A stretch of 64,000 nt of DNA, taken from the NCBI GenBank assembly GCA_016709145.1, contig JADJEK010000002.1, forward strand, positions 772,782 through 836,781, given 5' to 3'. Under the pieces are notes generated by a model, which was not told the DNA's origin, did not search any database, and worked only from the letters and a program-made list of their open reading frames with translations. Origin of the DNA: Planctomycetota bacterium. Lineage in GTDB: Bacteria > Planctomycetota > B15-G4 > JADJEK01. Position numbers and translations under genes: made by a program. Positions 42,192 to 51,065 of this stretch are shown here, in pieces (the first letter of the stretch is position 1; every line of letters starts with the position of its first letter).

Positions 42192-42497
42192 ATGGGAACC
42201 GCCGCTCTGTTCTTCGGCATCGTCTCGGTCGTGCTGGCCATGTTCGGCACGGCGACGTGCTTCGTGTTCCTCGAGTTCTTCGCGCTACCGTGCGCGCTGC
42301 TCGCGATCGGCCTCGCATGCACCGAGTTGTCGCGCAGCGGCTGGCGCAGTTGGAAGCAGCAGCCGCTGACGTCCGAGTACGCGGTGCCGTACGCGTGGCG
42401 CGCGCTCGGGCTCGGTGTGGTCTCGGCGATCTGGTCGATCGTCGTGTTGACGCGCGATTTCGGCCCGCTCTTTCGCGAGTGGAACCATCAGTACTGA
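42192..42497 (+). CDS. Small membrane protein of unknown function
   Basis: The 101-residue protein has an N-terminal hydrophobic hairpin (about residues 3-43, two transmembrane segments around a Cys) and a third hydrophobic segment near 72-88. The ATG at 42192 lies 2 nt after the tilS stop, so it is probably cotranscribed and coupled. Size and topology resemble DUF4190-like small membrane proteins, but the match is not strong. It is followed by two more small membrane proteins. Confidence 0.7.
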   Translation: MGTAALFFGIVSVVLAMFGTATCFVFLEFFALPCALLAIGLACTELSRSGWRSWKQQPLTSEYAVPYAWRALGLGVVSAIWSIVVLTRDFGPLFREWNHQY

Positions 42498-42532
42498 TCG
42501 GGCGAGCGACGCCGGCGCGGGACGGACGAGCC

Positions 42533-42898
42533 ATGAGCCTCTACCAGGAAACCCAGCGCACGCTCGCGTTCGTGTTCACGGGCATCGTCGTGCTGTTGCT
42601 GACGGCGGCGATCGCGATCGGTGCCGACGCGTGGCCGGGCATCTGCGTGACGCGCTCGCTCACGGGCTCTTCATGTCCGGATTGTGGCTTGGTGCGCGGT
42701 GTCCTGTACGTCTGCGCCGGCGACCTCGCGGCGGCAGCGCGTTCGCACGCAGCCGCGCCGTTCGTGGCGGCGTGGCTGGCCGTACAGCCACCCGCGCGTT
42801 TCCTGCTGGCGCGGTGGCGCGCGCGCGGGACGACCGGGCTCGCGCTCGGGCTCGTCGACTTGGGCCTGTGCATCGGCGCGTTCGAGGTCATGCGGTAG
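42533..42898 (+). CDS. DUF2752 membrane protein
   Basis: The 121-residue protein carries the DUF2752 signature C-P-D-C-G-L-V-R-G (usually C-P-G-C-G-x-T-R) near residue 48, between an N-terminal transmembrane helix (about 12-32) and later hydrophobic segments near 75-90 and 105-118. DUF2752 proteins are small integral membrane proteins of unknown role, frequent in Planctomycetota, Bacteroidota and Actinobacteria. The ATG at 42533 follows the previous gene by 35 nt. The Cys pair could bind metal. Confidence 0.82.
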   Translation: MSLYQETQRTLAFVFTGIVVLLLTAAIAIGADAWPGICVTRSLTGSSCPDCGLVRGVLYVCAGDLAAAARSHAAAPFVAAWLAVQPPARFLLARWRARGTTGLALGLVDLGLCIGAFEVMR

Positions 42899-42941
42899 CA
42901 TCCGCGCGACACGACGCGCCGCGCACGAACGACGGGAACGG

Positions 42942-43211
42942 ATGGAATTCAGGAATCACCAAGTCTGGGTCAAGCAACGCCTCGCCACGTTCCAGGGGCG
43001 ACCGCTCGCGACGTTCGCGCTCGCGCTCGTATTGCTGTTGCTGATCCCGATCGTGATCGGCGTGGCTTTGATCGTGCTCGCGATCGGCATCGTCGTGACG
43101 CTCGTGCGCGTGGTTCTCGGCGCGGGCCGCGCGACTCCGATCCCGAAGCAGGACGGCGGCACACCGACGGTCATCGACATCGAGGTCACGCGCAGCGAGA
43201 GCAAGCCCTGA
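42942..43211 (+). CDS. Small single-pass membrane protein
   Basis: The 89-residue protein has a basic N-terminus (about 20 residues), one long hydrophobic segment near residues 24-58 that could pass the membrane once or as a tight hairpin, and a polar C-terminal tail with Pro, Thr and acidic residues. ATG at 42942. Last of three small membrane genes behind tilS. No family recognised. Confidence 0.6.
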   Translation: MEFRNHQVWVKQRLATFQGRPLATFALALVLLLLIPIVIGVALIVLAIGIVVTLVRVVLGAGRATPIPKQDGGTPTVIDIEVTRSESKP

Positions 43212-43270
43212 CGCGTACCGGCCGCGAACGAACACTTCCCAGACAGCCCACTTCACTCGGAAGGAAAGCC

Positions 43271-43900
43271 ATGCGCATTTCGACGACTCTCTCGTGTGTC
43301 GCGCTCGCCGGTCTCGTCGCGGCGATCGCTCCGTTGCTCCGCTCGCAGGACACCGCACCCGTCCCGCCGACCTCGGACGCGAACGCACCCGCGGAGGCTG
43401 CCAACGACCCGTCGTCGCCGGTGCAGCAACACGCCGCGCTCGGACGCTTCGAAGGCGATTGGACGGTCAAGGCCAAGCTGTTCCTCGAACCCGGCAAGCC
43501 GCCGCAAGAGGCCAAGGGCAAGTCCGAGTTCAAGATGTTGTTCGGCGGACGCTACCTGCGCGAGAAGTACGAGTCGTCGTTCATGGGATCCGAGTTCGAA
43601 GGACTCGGCTTGATCGGCTTCGACAAAGTGCGACGGACCTACGTCGCCAATTGGGTCGACACGATGTCGACCGGCTTCGCACTGTCGGACGGCACGCTGA
43701 GCGCGGACGGCAACACGTTCGAGTTCCGCGGCACGATGAACGATCCGGCCACCGGCGCTGCGGTCGCGTTCCGCTGGACGAAGGTCTGGAAGGACGCCGA
43801 CAACTTCGTGTTCAGCGCGTTCGAATCGCGCGGCGGCCAGGCCGAGGCGCTGACGATGGAGTTCGCCTACAAGCGCAAGCCCGAGGCCAAGAAGAAGTGA
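43271..43900 (+). CDS. Secreted DUF1579 protein
   Basis: The 209-residue protein begins with a signal peptide (core about 8-20), then an Ala/Pro-rich spacer to about residue 55 and a DUF1579 domain: L-G-R-F-E-G-D-W-T-V, G-R-Y-L-R-E-K-Y, G-L-G-L-I-G-F-D-K-V and Y-V-A-N-W-V-D. DUF1579 proteins form lipocalin-like beta-barrels of unknown ligand and are abundant in Planctomycetota. GGAAGG precedes the ATG at 43271 by 6 nt. Converges with the CoA-binding protein gene, 25 nt apart. A periplasmic or extracellular carrier role is an inference from the fold. Confidence 0.85.
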   Translation: MRISTTLSCVALAGLVAAIAPLLRSQDTAPVPPTSDANAPAEAANDPSSPVQQHAALGRFEGDWTVKAKLFLEPGKPPQEAKGKSEFKMLFGGRYLREKYESSFMGSEFEGLGLIGFDKVRRTYVANWVDTMSTGFALSDGTLSADGNTFEFRGTMNDPATGAAVAFRWTKVWKDADNFVFSAFESRGGQAEALTMEFAYKRKPEAKKK

Positions 43901-43925
43901 TGATGCGTCCGGCGGCTTCCCCGCG

Positions 43926-44327
43926 TCATTCGCGATAGCCGAGCACGACCAGAACACACGGGCCGCCCGCGATCACGTCGATCCCGGCGGCCCGTGCCGC
44001 GTCGATCGCGGCCGCGCTCTCGGCGCCCGGCTGCATCCACAGATGCCGGATGCCGAGCGCGATCGCTTGCTGGACGACCTTCTCCGTCACGACCGGCGGC
44101 GTGATGATCGACACCCCGTGCGGCCGCGGCGCGACCGACGCCAGATCCGGCACGCACGCGAGCCCCTCGATCGTGCCCTCCTTGGGGTGGACCGGCGTCA
44201 CCGCGCGCTTGTTCTGCTGATAACACCGGAGCACTTTGTTGCCGTACTTCGAGCGGTCGGTGGACGCCCCCACCACCGCGAACGACGAGCCGGCGAGGAA
44301 CTTCTGGATCGAGTCGGACTCGGACAT
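43926..44327 (-). CDS. CoA-binding protein, YccU-like
   Basis: The 133-residue protein is a single Rossmann-like CoA-binding domain, as in the CoA_binding_2 family: A-V-V-G-A-S near residue 17, the K-Y-G-N-K-V segment, P-V-H-P near 46, and V-S-I-I-T-P-P and W-M-Q-P-G-A near the C-terminal half. Such stand-alone domains resemble the N-terminus of the succinyl-CoA synthetase alpha subunit; their physiological role is not settled. ATG at 44327 is preferred over the open upstream frame. Confidence 0.87.
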   Translation of the reverse strand: MSESDSIQKFLAGSSFAVVGASTDRSKYGNKVLRCYQQNKRAVTPVHPKEGTIEGLACVPDLASVAPRPHGVSIITPPVVTEKVVQQAIALGIRHLWMQPGAESAAAIDAARAAGIDVIAGGPCVLVVLGYRE

Positions 44328-44425
44328 CGGCGACCTCGAACTCGGTGCAAGACGGCCTGCATCGAAGCGGACGGCCGCGGGATTGCAACGGGAGCCGTCC
44401 ATCGATGCCGATCCGGAGAGCCTTC

Positions 44426-47113
44426 GTGAACGCGCCCAGCGACCCCGAACCGCACGACGACCGTGAGCTGATCGGTCTGCTGCGCAAGGAGGCTGGGTTC
44501 GCACGGCATCTGGCGCGCAGTCTGTTGTTCGACGACCAGCTCGCCGACGACGTCGTCCAACAAGCCTGGCTGACGGCGATCGAGCGACCGCCAGCGCATC
44601 GCAAGAGCGTCCGGGGCTGGTTCCTGACCGTCGTGCGCAACCTTGCGCTGAAGGCGCTGCGCTCGCGGCAGCGTCGCTCCGCGCGCGAGAAGCAGGCGGC
44701 GCGCGGAGAGCTCATCGAGTCGACCGCGAAGTCCGTCGAACGCGAGCACGTGTTGCGTGCGATGACCAACGCGGTGCTCGCGCTCGACGAACCGTATCGG
44801 CGAACGATCCTCGCGCGCTTCTTCGACGATCTCCCGCCGCGCGAGATCGCGGCGCGCGAAGGTGTGCCGGTCGCGACCGTGCAGAGCCGCATCACGCGCG
44901 GACTCGCGAAGCTGCGCGAGCAACTCGATCGCGAACACGGCGGTGAGTCGTCACGCCTCGCGCTCGGGCTGCTCACGTTCGCCGATCCGATGCGGTTCGC
45001 CGCGCTCGACGCGGCGGGCGAACCCGACGCTGCGACCGATGCGGCGCCGGATGCGGTGCTACCGTCGCCGACGTCCTCGCTGCCGTCCGCGGCGTCGTGG
45101 GTCGTGCCCGTGTCGGTCGCGGCGGTCGCGCTGCTGACCGTGTCGATCGTGTTCTTCACGGGCGACGACGAGCCACCCCCGCTCGTCGACGAGCCCGCGC
45201 CTCGAGCTCGCGCGCCCCGAGACCCTCGACTCGACGCGATCGAAGCCGAGCTCGACGCCGGGGATCGCGACGCCGCCGGCGCGAAGGCGAAGCCGGGCCA
45301 AGCCCCACCCGGACTCGCGCGGGACGCGACGGCGCTCTGCGTGCTCGTCTGTCGTCAATCCGACGGCGGCGCGGCGCCGCGCATCACGGTGCGCTGCATC
45401 GAATGGTCGCGTGCGAACGCGTCGCTCGTCGCCGCCGAGCACACGACGGACGACGACGGTTTCGTGTGGTTCACGAGCGTCCTGCCGGGGCTCGCGACGC
45501 TGGTGCTCGATCGCGGAGGGCGCGCCGAGGTGACCATCGCCCCGTCGACGTGGAACGACGCGTTCGTGTGGTTGCCGATCGGCGTGGACGTCGAAGGCCG
45601 CGTGCGAACTGCCGACGGGCGGCCCGGCGCGGGAACTCGGATCTGGTTGTCGGGCGGTGACGACGACGTCGCCGGACGCGTCGTGGCCGTCGCCGACGAC
45701 GCCGGGACGTTCGCGTTGGACGACGTCGCGGTCGATCGCACGGTCGCCGCGCTGTCGGATCGCTTCGCGCCATCCGACGTCGCCGCGATCGCACCGACGC
45801 CCGGCGCCGCGGTCTCGATCGAACTCGTGCTGAGGGACCAGCACGCGCGCGTCGAAGGACGCGTGCGCTCGGTCGATGGCGCGTCGATCGGCGGAGCGCA
45901 GGTCGAATTCGAATCCCTCGATCTGCGCCGACCGACGCCTCGCGGAGACGCGCAAGCGACGATCCCGCGCGTCCCGCCCGTCACGGAGCGCACCGCGATC
46001 GACGGCACGTTCCGCGCGGAGCCGCTCGCGCCGGGACGTTACGCGGTCCGCGTCCGCGCAGCCGGCTACGGGCCGTGGTCGGGCGAGACCCGCGTCGACG
46101 CGAACGGCACGGAGCCGCTCGCGATCGAGCTCGAACCGGGCGCGCGCATCGAAGGAACCGTCGCGTTCGCGGACGGGACGCCCGTGGCGAACGTCGCGCT
46201 GACGGCGCTCGCGGACGACCTCGTCGTCGGCGCAGCACGCTCGGATGCGGACGGCGCGTTCGCCCTCGTCGATCTGCCGTCGGGCGCGGTGACGGCCCGC
46301 GCCACGTCGCTCAGCGGGGTCGAGACCGCGTCGTTCGCGCTGCGCTCGAGCGAATTCGTGCGCTGGGATCCGCGCCTCGCGCGAGGTCGCGTCGTGCGCG
46401 GGCTCGTGCGCGATGCGAGGACGTCGGCGAGCGCAGGTGAACTCGTCGCGATCACGGCGACGGCTGGCTCGCTGCGGACTTTGGACGTCGACGCCGCCGG
46501 CCGCTTCGCGTTGGAGTTGCGCGACGACGCGAGCGCATGGCTCGAACTCCGTGATCCGTCGAGCCCGTTGCCGCTCGCGCAGCGCCTCGTGCGAGCCGAC
46601 GACGACGGCGTCGAACTCGTCGTGCCGGCGACGGCGGGACGCATCACGTTCGCGGCCGCGCTGCCGCACGAGCTGCCGACCGTCGCGATCGAACTCGTGC
46701 CGCACGACGCGCCGTGGCGCGCATCGATCGTCGGCGCGACGATGGACCGCAACCGCGCGTCGATCGAAGGTGTGCCTGAGGGCACCTATCGCTTGATCGC
46801 GACCGCGCCGAGACACGCCCCGATCGTCGTCGACGCGATCGACGTGCGCGCCGGAGCGACCGCAGTGCTCGGCACGCTCGCGTTCGAGGAATGCGGCGAA
46901 CTTCGACTCGAGCCCGGTTCGGTCACGGCCGACGATGCGCACGCGATCGACGTGCTCGACGCGCGCGGCGGACTCGTGTTCCGGCTGACGCGCGCGGACC
47001 TCCCGCGACGACTGTCGCTCGCGCCGGGGACGTACCGCGTCGAGCACGGGCATGGCGCAGCGCAGGACGTCGCGATCCACGCCGGCGACCGGACGATCGT
47101 CAACGTGGACTGA
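44426..47113 (+). CDS. ECF sigma factor fused to a membrane anchor and extracytoplasmic repeat region
   Basis: From the GTG at 44426 (GGAG 8 nt before; an ATG at 44405 is in frame) the product has 895 residues. Residues 1-170 are an ECF sigma factor: region 2 with D-D-V-V-Q-Q-A-W-L and W-F-L-T-V-V-R-N, region 4 with P-P-R-E-I-A-A-R-E-G-V-P-V-A-T-V-Q-S-R. A transmembrane segment follows near 225-247. The remaining 640 residues are extracytoplasmic, with repeated carboxypeptidase-regulatory-like/SdrD-like modules: recurring V-E-G-R-V, D-A-D-G-x-F and L-x-P-G-R-Y-A-V-R phrases. Membrane-tethered sigma factors with C-terminal extensions are known in Planctomycetota, but such a long ligand-binding-type tail is notable. 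It could be activated by proteolytic release; that is inference. Confidence 0.85.
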   Translation: MNAPSDPEPHDDRELIGLLRKEAGFARHLARSLLFDDQLADDVVQQAWLTAIERPPAHRKSVRGWFLTVVRNLALKALRSRQRRSAREKQAARGELIESTAKSVEREHVLRAMTNAVLALDEPYRRTILARFFDDLPPREIAAREGVPVATVQSRITRGLAKLREQLDREHGGESSRLALGLLTFADPMRFAALDAAGEPDAATDAAPDAVLPSPTSSLPSAASWVVPVSVAAVALLTVSIVFFTGDDEPPPLVDEPAPRARAPRDPRLDAIEAELDAGDRDAAGAKAKPGQAPPGLARDATALCVLVCRQSDGGAAPRITVRCIEWSRANASLVAAEHTTDDDGFVWFTSVLPGLATLVLDRGGRAEVTIAPSTWNDAFVWLPIGVDVEGRVRTADGRPGAGTRIWLSGGDDDVAGRVVAVADDAGTFALDDVAVDRTVAALSDRFAPSDVAAIAPTPGAAVSIELVLRDQHARVEGRVRSVDGASIGGAQVEFESLDLRRPTPRGDAQATIPRVPPVTERTAIDGTFRAEPLAPGRYAVRVRAAGYGPWSGETRVDANGTEPLAIELEPGARIEGTVAFADGTPVANVALTALADDLVVGAARSDADGAFALVDLPSGAVTARATSLSGVETASFALRSSEFVRWDPRLARGRVVRGLVRDARTSASAGELVAITATAGSLRTLDVDAAGRFALELRDDASAWLELRDPSSPLPLAQRLVRADDDGVELVVPATAGRITFAAALPHELPTVAIELVPHDAPWRASIVGATMDRNRASIEGVPEGTYRLIATAPRHAPIVVDAIDVRAGATAVLGTLAFEECGELRLEPGSVTADDAHAIDVLDARGGLVFRLTRADLPRRLSLAPGTYRVEHGHGAAQDVAIHAGDRTIVNVD

Positions 47114-47321
47114 CGCGACATCGCGACGAGGACACCGGACCGTCCCGGCCGGCCGTCCCGTCAACCAGGGGGGCTTTCCCCAATCTGCGCAAATTCTCTC
47201 GTCCAGGAATTCCACTCCTGGGGATAGCCTGCGGCGAATCGTCCCAGCTTCTCGCGCCGACTGCCTCGCGCGCGACGAACGTCTCGCCCCATCTGCTCTT
47301 TTGCTCTTTCGGAGGAATCGA

Positions 47322-48452
47322 ATGAAGCCCATCGTCGGCTTACTCGCGCTTGCCGCCCTTGTCGGCTCGGCGCACGCCCAGTCCGTGTTCATCTGTGAGT
47401 TGAACGGCGGCCAGGAGAACCCACCGGTCGTCACGACGCAGACCGGACTCGCGACGCTCTACTACAACAACGCGACGAACGCGCTGAGCTACTCGCTGGC
47501 CGCCACCGGCCTCACCGGCGGCTTCTCGGCGGCGCACATCCACGGTTCCTCGGCGCCGGGCGTCAACAGTGGCGTGCTGTTCGCATTGGTCGGCGGTCCG
47601 CTGAACTTCGCGGGCACCGTGACGTTGTCCGCGGCGCAGGAGACCTCGCTGTTCTCCGGGCTGCTGTACATGAACGTCCACTCGACGACGTTCCCGGGCG
47701 GCGAGATCCGCGGACAGATCGCACCGGCCACGAGTCAGTTCGCGGCTCGCCTCAGCGGCGCGAACGAGGTTCCGCCGGTCCCGACGACCGCGGGCGGCTT
47801 GGCCGACGTACGCATCAACACGAACAAGACCGTCACGTACACGGTGACGTTCGCGGGTCTGACCAGCAACGTCACCGCGGCGCACATCCACGATGGGCCC
47901 GTCGGTGTCGCGGGCGGCATCTTGATCGGACTGACGCAGACCGGGGCGAACACGTTCTCCGGCACCAGCGGAGTCCAGACCGACGTGACGCTCGCGAAGA
48001 TCCGTTCCGGTCGCACGTACGTGAACGTGCACTCGACGACGTTCCCGGGCGGTGAGATCCGCGGCCAGTTGCGCGGCTCGTGGGTCCCGTACGAAGTCGG
48101 CTGCAACCTCGCGGGCGCCGGCACGTTGTCGGGCTCGGGACTGCCGATCCCGGGCCAGAACATCACGCTGAACATCGCCGGCAGCACGCCGTCGACGCCG
48201 GGCGTGCTGTTCCTCGGCTTCGCTGGCCAGAAGGCGCCGTTCGGCTTCGGCTGCGATTTCCTGATCGCACCGCCGACGATCTTCTCGATCGGCCTCGGCG
48301 TCGGTCCGACGGGATCGTTGTCGCTGCCCGCCGCCCTCGCGCCGACCACGCCGTTCCCGCTCGACCTGCACATGCAGTACTTCGGCACGGCTCCGACCGA
48401 GCCGGGTGGCTTCCACACCACGAACGGCCTCGTGATGCACATCGACGGCTGA
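47322..48452 (+). CDS. Secreted two-CHRD-domain protein with shared C-terminal domain
   Basis: A perfect GGAGGAA precedes the ATG at 47322. The 376-residue product has a signal peptide (core 5-17, A-H-A-Q cleavage), then two CHRD domains (about 22-137 and 138-258), each with an A-A-H-I-H motif and ending in Y-x-N-V-H-S-T-T-F-P-G-G-E-I-R-G-Q. The last about 115 residues form the Cys-containing domain ending T-N-G-L-V-M-H-I-D-G, shared with other secreted proteins here. CHRD domains occur in chordin and widely in bacterial exported proteins; ligand unknown. A hairpin terminator follows. Confidence 0.9.
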   Translation: MKPIVGLLALAALVGSAHAQSVFICELNGGQENPPVVTTQTGLATLYYNNATNALSYSLAATGLTGGFSAAHIHGSSAPGVNSGVLFALVGGPLNFAGTVTLSAAQETSLFSGLLYMNVHSTTFPGGEIRGQIAPATSQFAARLSGANEVPPVPTTAGGLADVRINTNKTVTYTVTFAGLTSNVTAAHIHDGPVGVAGGILIGLTQTGANTFSGTSGVQTDVTLAKIRSGRTYVNVHSTTFPGGEIRGQLRGSWVPYEVGCNLAGAGTLSGSGLPIPGQNITLNIAGSTPSTPGVLFLGFAGQKAPFGFGCDFLIAPPTIFSIGLGVGPTGSLSLPAALAPTTPFPLDLHMQYFGTAPTEPGGFHTTNGLVMHIDG

Positions 48453-48471
48453 ACGAGCCGATCGCGCACGG

Positions 48472-48505
48472 CGGCCGCGGCGGGCAACATGGCCCGCCGC
48501 GGCCG
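48472..48505. terminator. Bidirectional hairpin terminator
   Basis: A perfect 14-bp inverted repeat CGGCCGCGGCGGGC / GCCCGCCGCGGCCG with a 6-nt loop lies 20 nt after the CHRD gene and 54 nt before the end of the converging membrane-protein gene. No U-run is obvious, as is usual at this GC content. Confidence 0.65.
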
Positions 48506-48558
48506 TTCTCGTTGCAGGGCGGAACGGCGCGGACTCGGCGACTCGGCCACCACGCGAT

Positions 48559-49992
48559 TCAGGGCGAACCGACCCGCACGATCGCCGTCCCCTCGAAGCG
48601 CCGCAACAGCGACGCGCCTGGGATCGCCGCCGCTCGCGCGAGCTGGTCGACGAACAGCACGAGGTAGTCCTCGCGCGGCGCCGCGGACACGACGATCGGC
48701 GCATTCCCCGGCGCGATGCGTGCCACGTCGATCACGATCGCGCCCGTGCGATCACGGACAGCGTGGCGAAGGCTCGGCTCGACGCGCCAATCGCTGCCGA
48801 CGCGCACGGCTCCGGCTCGTCGGCTCGACACCGCGTCGTCGACGATCGCATCGATCGTCTCGATCGATCGAAGGTCGGGCCACCATTCGGAGAAGTACGT
48901 CGACGTCACCGTTCGCAGCGGCAGCACGATCGCGACGACGGCGAGCAGCCCGCGCGCGACGAGCCGCGTCGCTCCGGGGCCGCGCGTGAGTTCCGCCCAC
49001 GCGAGCGGCGCGAGCACCGAGACCCACAACGCCGTCCGTTCGCGCGGCAACGGCACGTCGAACGCCACGTGTGCGATCCACGCCGCCGTCGCAGCGACGA
49101 GGAGCGCGAAGCCGGGAATGCGATCGGCTGCCCCATCGAGTCCGGCGCTCCGGCGCATCACGGCGCGGCCCGCGATCCCGACGAACACGGCCGCGATCCC
49201 GATGCGCGCGACGTCCCGCACGAACTCGAAGCGATCGAGCGGAGCCCCCCCGGTCAGCAGCGACAACAACCAGCCCTGGTCCGGAAGACGCAGCCCATCG
49301 ACGAACAAGCTGTCGGCGCACGCCGCGAGACTCGACGCGCCGAAGTAGAACGCGCTCGGGCTGGCGCCGACGAGCGGCCCGCCACAGATCACCCCGGCGA
49401 TGCAGCCGGCGACCATCGTCATGCGGAGGAATCCGCGCGCGTCCACGAAGCGCGTCCACCAGGCTGCGAGCGCGACGCCGGCCACGGCCCAGGCGAATGC
49501 GAGGTTGAACGCGACGCAGAGGCCGAGCGCGACACCGGAGCCGAGTCCGCTCGAACCGCGTCGCAACTGGAGCAGCGCGACCGCGAGAGCCGCCAGAGCT
49601 CCACCGTAGCCGCGGGCCGCGAACGAGTACTCGAGCGTGCGCGGCCCGAGCGTCATCGCCGCGAACACGCACAGCGCGAACGCCGGCGAGTCGCACGATC
49701 GGGACGCCAACCGGGCGCACGCGGTCAGGTAGACGAGGAGCGCGAGCATCGACGGCAATCGGAGCGCCCACGTGTCGTCGCCGAAGGTCGCCGCGGAGAG
49801 CTTCGCGAGCCACGTGAACAGGACGTGGTGGTTCGCGTCGTAGTGCGTGAAGGACTTGCTCCACGGCTCGGCCACGTACCACATCCAGGTCAGTGCTTCG
49901 TCGTGGCCGATCGGCCACGTGACGGCTCGATCCACGCCGAGCGCGAATGTGGCGGCAACGACGACGACCCAGACCACGGTGCGAACGCTCAA
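48559..49992 (-). CDS. GT39-like multi-pass membrane glycosyltransferase-like protein
   Basis: The 477-residue protein has about ten hydrophobic segments starting near residue 4. The first large loop has H-D-E-A-L-T-W-M near 30 and the loop phrase D-A-N-H-H-V-L-F, corresponding to the D-E motif in loop 1 of the GT-C superfamily (PMT/ArnT-type enzymes using polyprenyl-phosphate sugars). The C-terminal about 130 residues are a soluble extracytoplasmic domain. TTG at 49992, preceded by a GAGGAGAGGG stretch, is the most likely start; the longer frame to 50124 starts implausibly. It diverges from the EamA gene. Transfer of a lipid-linked sugar to a protein or lipid is inferred. Confidence 0.7.
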   Translation of the reverse strand: MSVRTVVWVVVVAATFALGVDRAVTWPIGHDEALTWMWYVAEPWSKSFTHYDANHHVLFTWLAKLSAATFGDDTWALRLPSMLALLVYLTACARLASRSCDSPAFALCVFAAMTLGPRTLEYSFAARGYGGALAALAVALLQLRRGSSGLGSGVALGLCVAFNLAFAWAVAGVALAAWWTRFVDARGFLRMTMVAGCIAGVICGGPLVGASPSAFYFGASSLAACADSLFVDGLRLPDQGWLLSLLTGGAPLDRFEFVRDVARIGIAAVFVGIAGRAVMRRSAGLDGAADRIPGFALLVAATAAWIAHVAFDVPLPRERTALWVSVLAPLAWAELTRGPGATRLVARGLLAVVAIVLPLRTVTSTYFSEWWPDLRSIETIDAIVDDAVSSRRAGAVRVGSDWRVEPSLRHAVRDRTGAIVIDVARIAPGNAPIVVSAAPREDYLVLFVDQLARAAAIPGASLLRRFEGTAIVRVGSP

Positions 49993-50117
49993 CTCCGATC
50001 CCTCTCCTCGCGGCGCAGTCCTTCCACGATGACGACGTCGGCTCGCCGACTCCAGCGTCCATCCACTTTCGTCGAGCACTTCCCACGTGCCCCACCGTCC
50101 TGTGGACTGGGCCGGCA

Positions 50118-51017
50118 ATGCCATCGACCGTCACCGTCGCCCGTCTCCAACTCGCGTTCGCCGCGTTCCTGTTCTCGACCGGCGGCGCGGCGATCAAGGC
50201 CATCGACCTCGACGGGCCGCAGGTCGCTTGTCTGCGCTCCGTGATCGCGGCGGCCGCGCTGCTCGCGTTCGTACCCGCCGGTCGACGGCTCCGCGACGCG
50301 AAGGTGTGGCTGGTCGCGATCGCGTACGCCGCCACGCTGTTCCTGTTCGTGTGCGCGACCAAGCTGACGACGTCGCTGAACGCGATCGGACTGCAGTCGA
50401 CCGCGCCGCTGTGGCTCGCGTTGTTTTGTCCCTGGCTCCTGCGCGAGTCGGTTCGGCGGAGCGACGTGCTGACGATGGTCGCCATCGCGATCGGCATGAT
50501 CGCGTTCGTGGCGAGCGGCGACGAAGCCGTGGCGTCCGCGCCGAATCCCGCGCTCGGGAACGCGCTCGGGGCCGCCTGCGGATTCACTTGGACGTTCACG
50601 TTGATCGGGCTGCGCTCCCTCGCGCGCGGCGGCGGCGGCGGCGGCGGCGATCGCTCGTTCGCGGCGGTCGTCGCGGGCAACGTGCTCGGGGCCGCGTTCG
50701 CCTTGCCGTTCGCGTGGCCGATCCCCGCGCTCGACACGAGCGACGTCGTCGGGCTCGTCTACCTCGGCGTGTTCCAAATCGGACTCGCCTACGTCTGCAT
50801 CGCGAAGGGCATGGCTCGCGTGCGCGCGCTCGACGCGTCGCTGCTGCTGTTGATCGAGCCCATGCTGAACCCGATCTGGACGTACTTCGTCCACGGCGAG
50901 CGCCCCACCGCGCTGGCGTGCGTCGGTGCGGCCGTCATCTTCGCGGCCACCACCGTGAAGAGCATCCTGGACGCACGAGCTGCCCCGCCTGTTGGTGAAC
51001 GCGCGAACGCCACGTAG
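50118..51017 (+). CDS. EamA/DMT-family transporter
   Basis: The 299-residue protein has ten hydrophobic helices arranged as two repeats of five, as in the drug/metabolite transporter superfamily. The first repeat begins F-A-A-F-L-F-S-T-G-G-A-A-I-K-A near residue 14, and the second begins G-A-A-C-G-F-T-W-T-F-T-L near 152; the end has the P-M-L-N-P-I-W-T-Y family motif near 260. Substrate is unknown; relatives export amino acids or metabolites. A Gly-rich run in the middle loop (eight Gly) is encoded by a GGC repeat and may be length-variable. Confidence 0.85.
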   Translation: MPSTVTVARLQLAFAAFLFSTGGAAIKAIDLDGPQVACLRSVIAAAALLAFVPAGRRLRDAKVWLVAIAYAATLFLFVCATKLTTSLNAIGLQSTAPLWLALFCPWLLRESVRRSDVLTMVAIAIGMIAFVASGDEAVASAPNPALGNALGAACGFTWTFTLIGLRSLARGGGGGGGDRSFAAVVAGNVLGAAFALPFAWPIPALDTSDVVGLVYLGVFQIGLAYVCIAKGMARVRALDASLLLLIEPMLNPIWTYFVHGERPTALACVGAAVIFAATTVKSILDARAAPPVGERANAT

Positions 51018-51065
51018 ACTCCCGCGTTTCGTTTCGACACCCGCGATCGCGTGACCGAAAGACCC

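Noticed and set aside
45059..47434. 791-residue minus-strand frame opposite the sigma fusion
   Set aside because: It is antisense to the extracytoplasmic part of the sigma fusion and has shadow-type composition.
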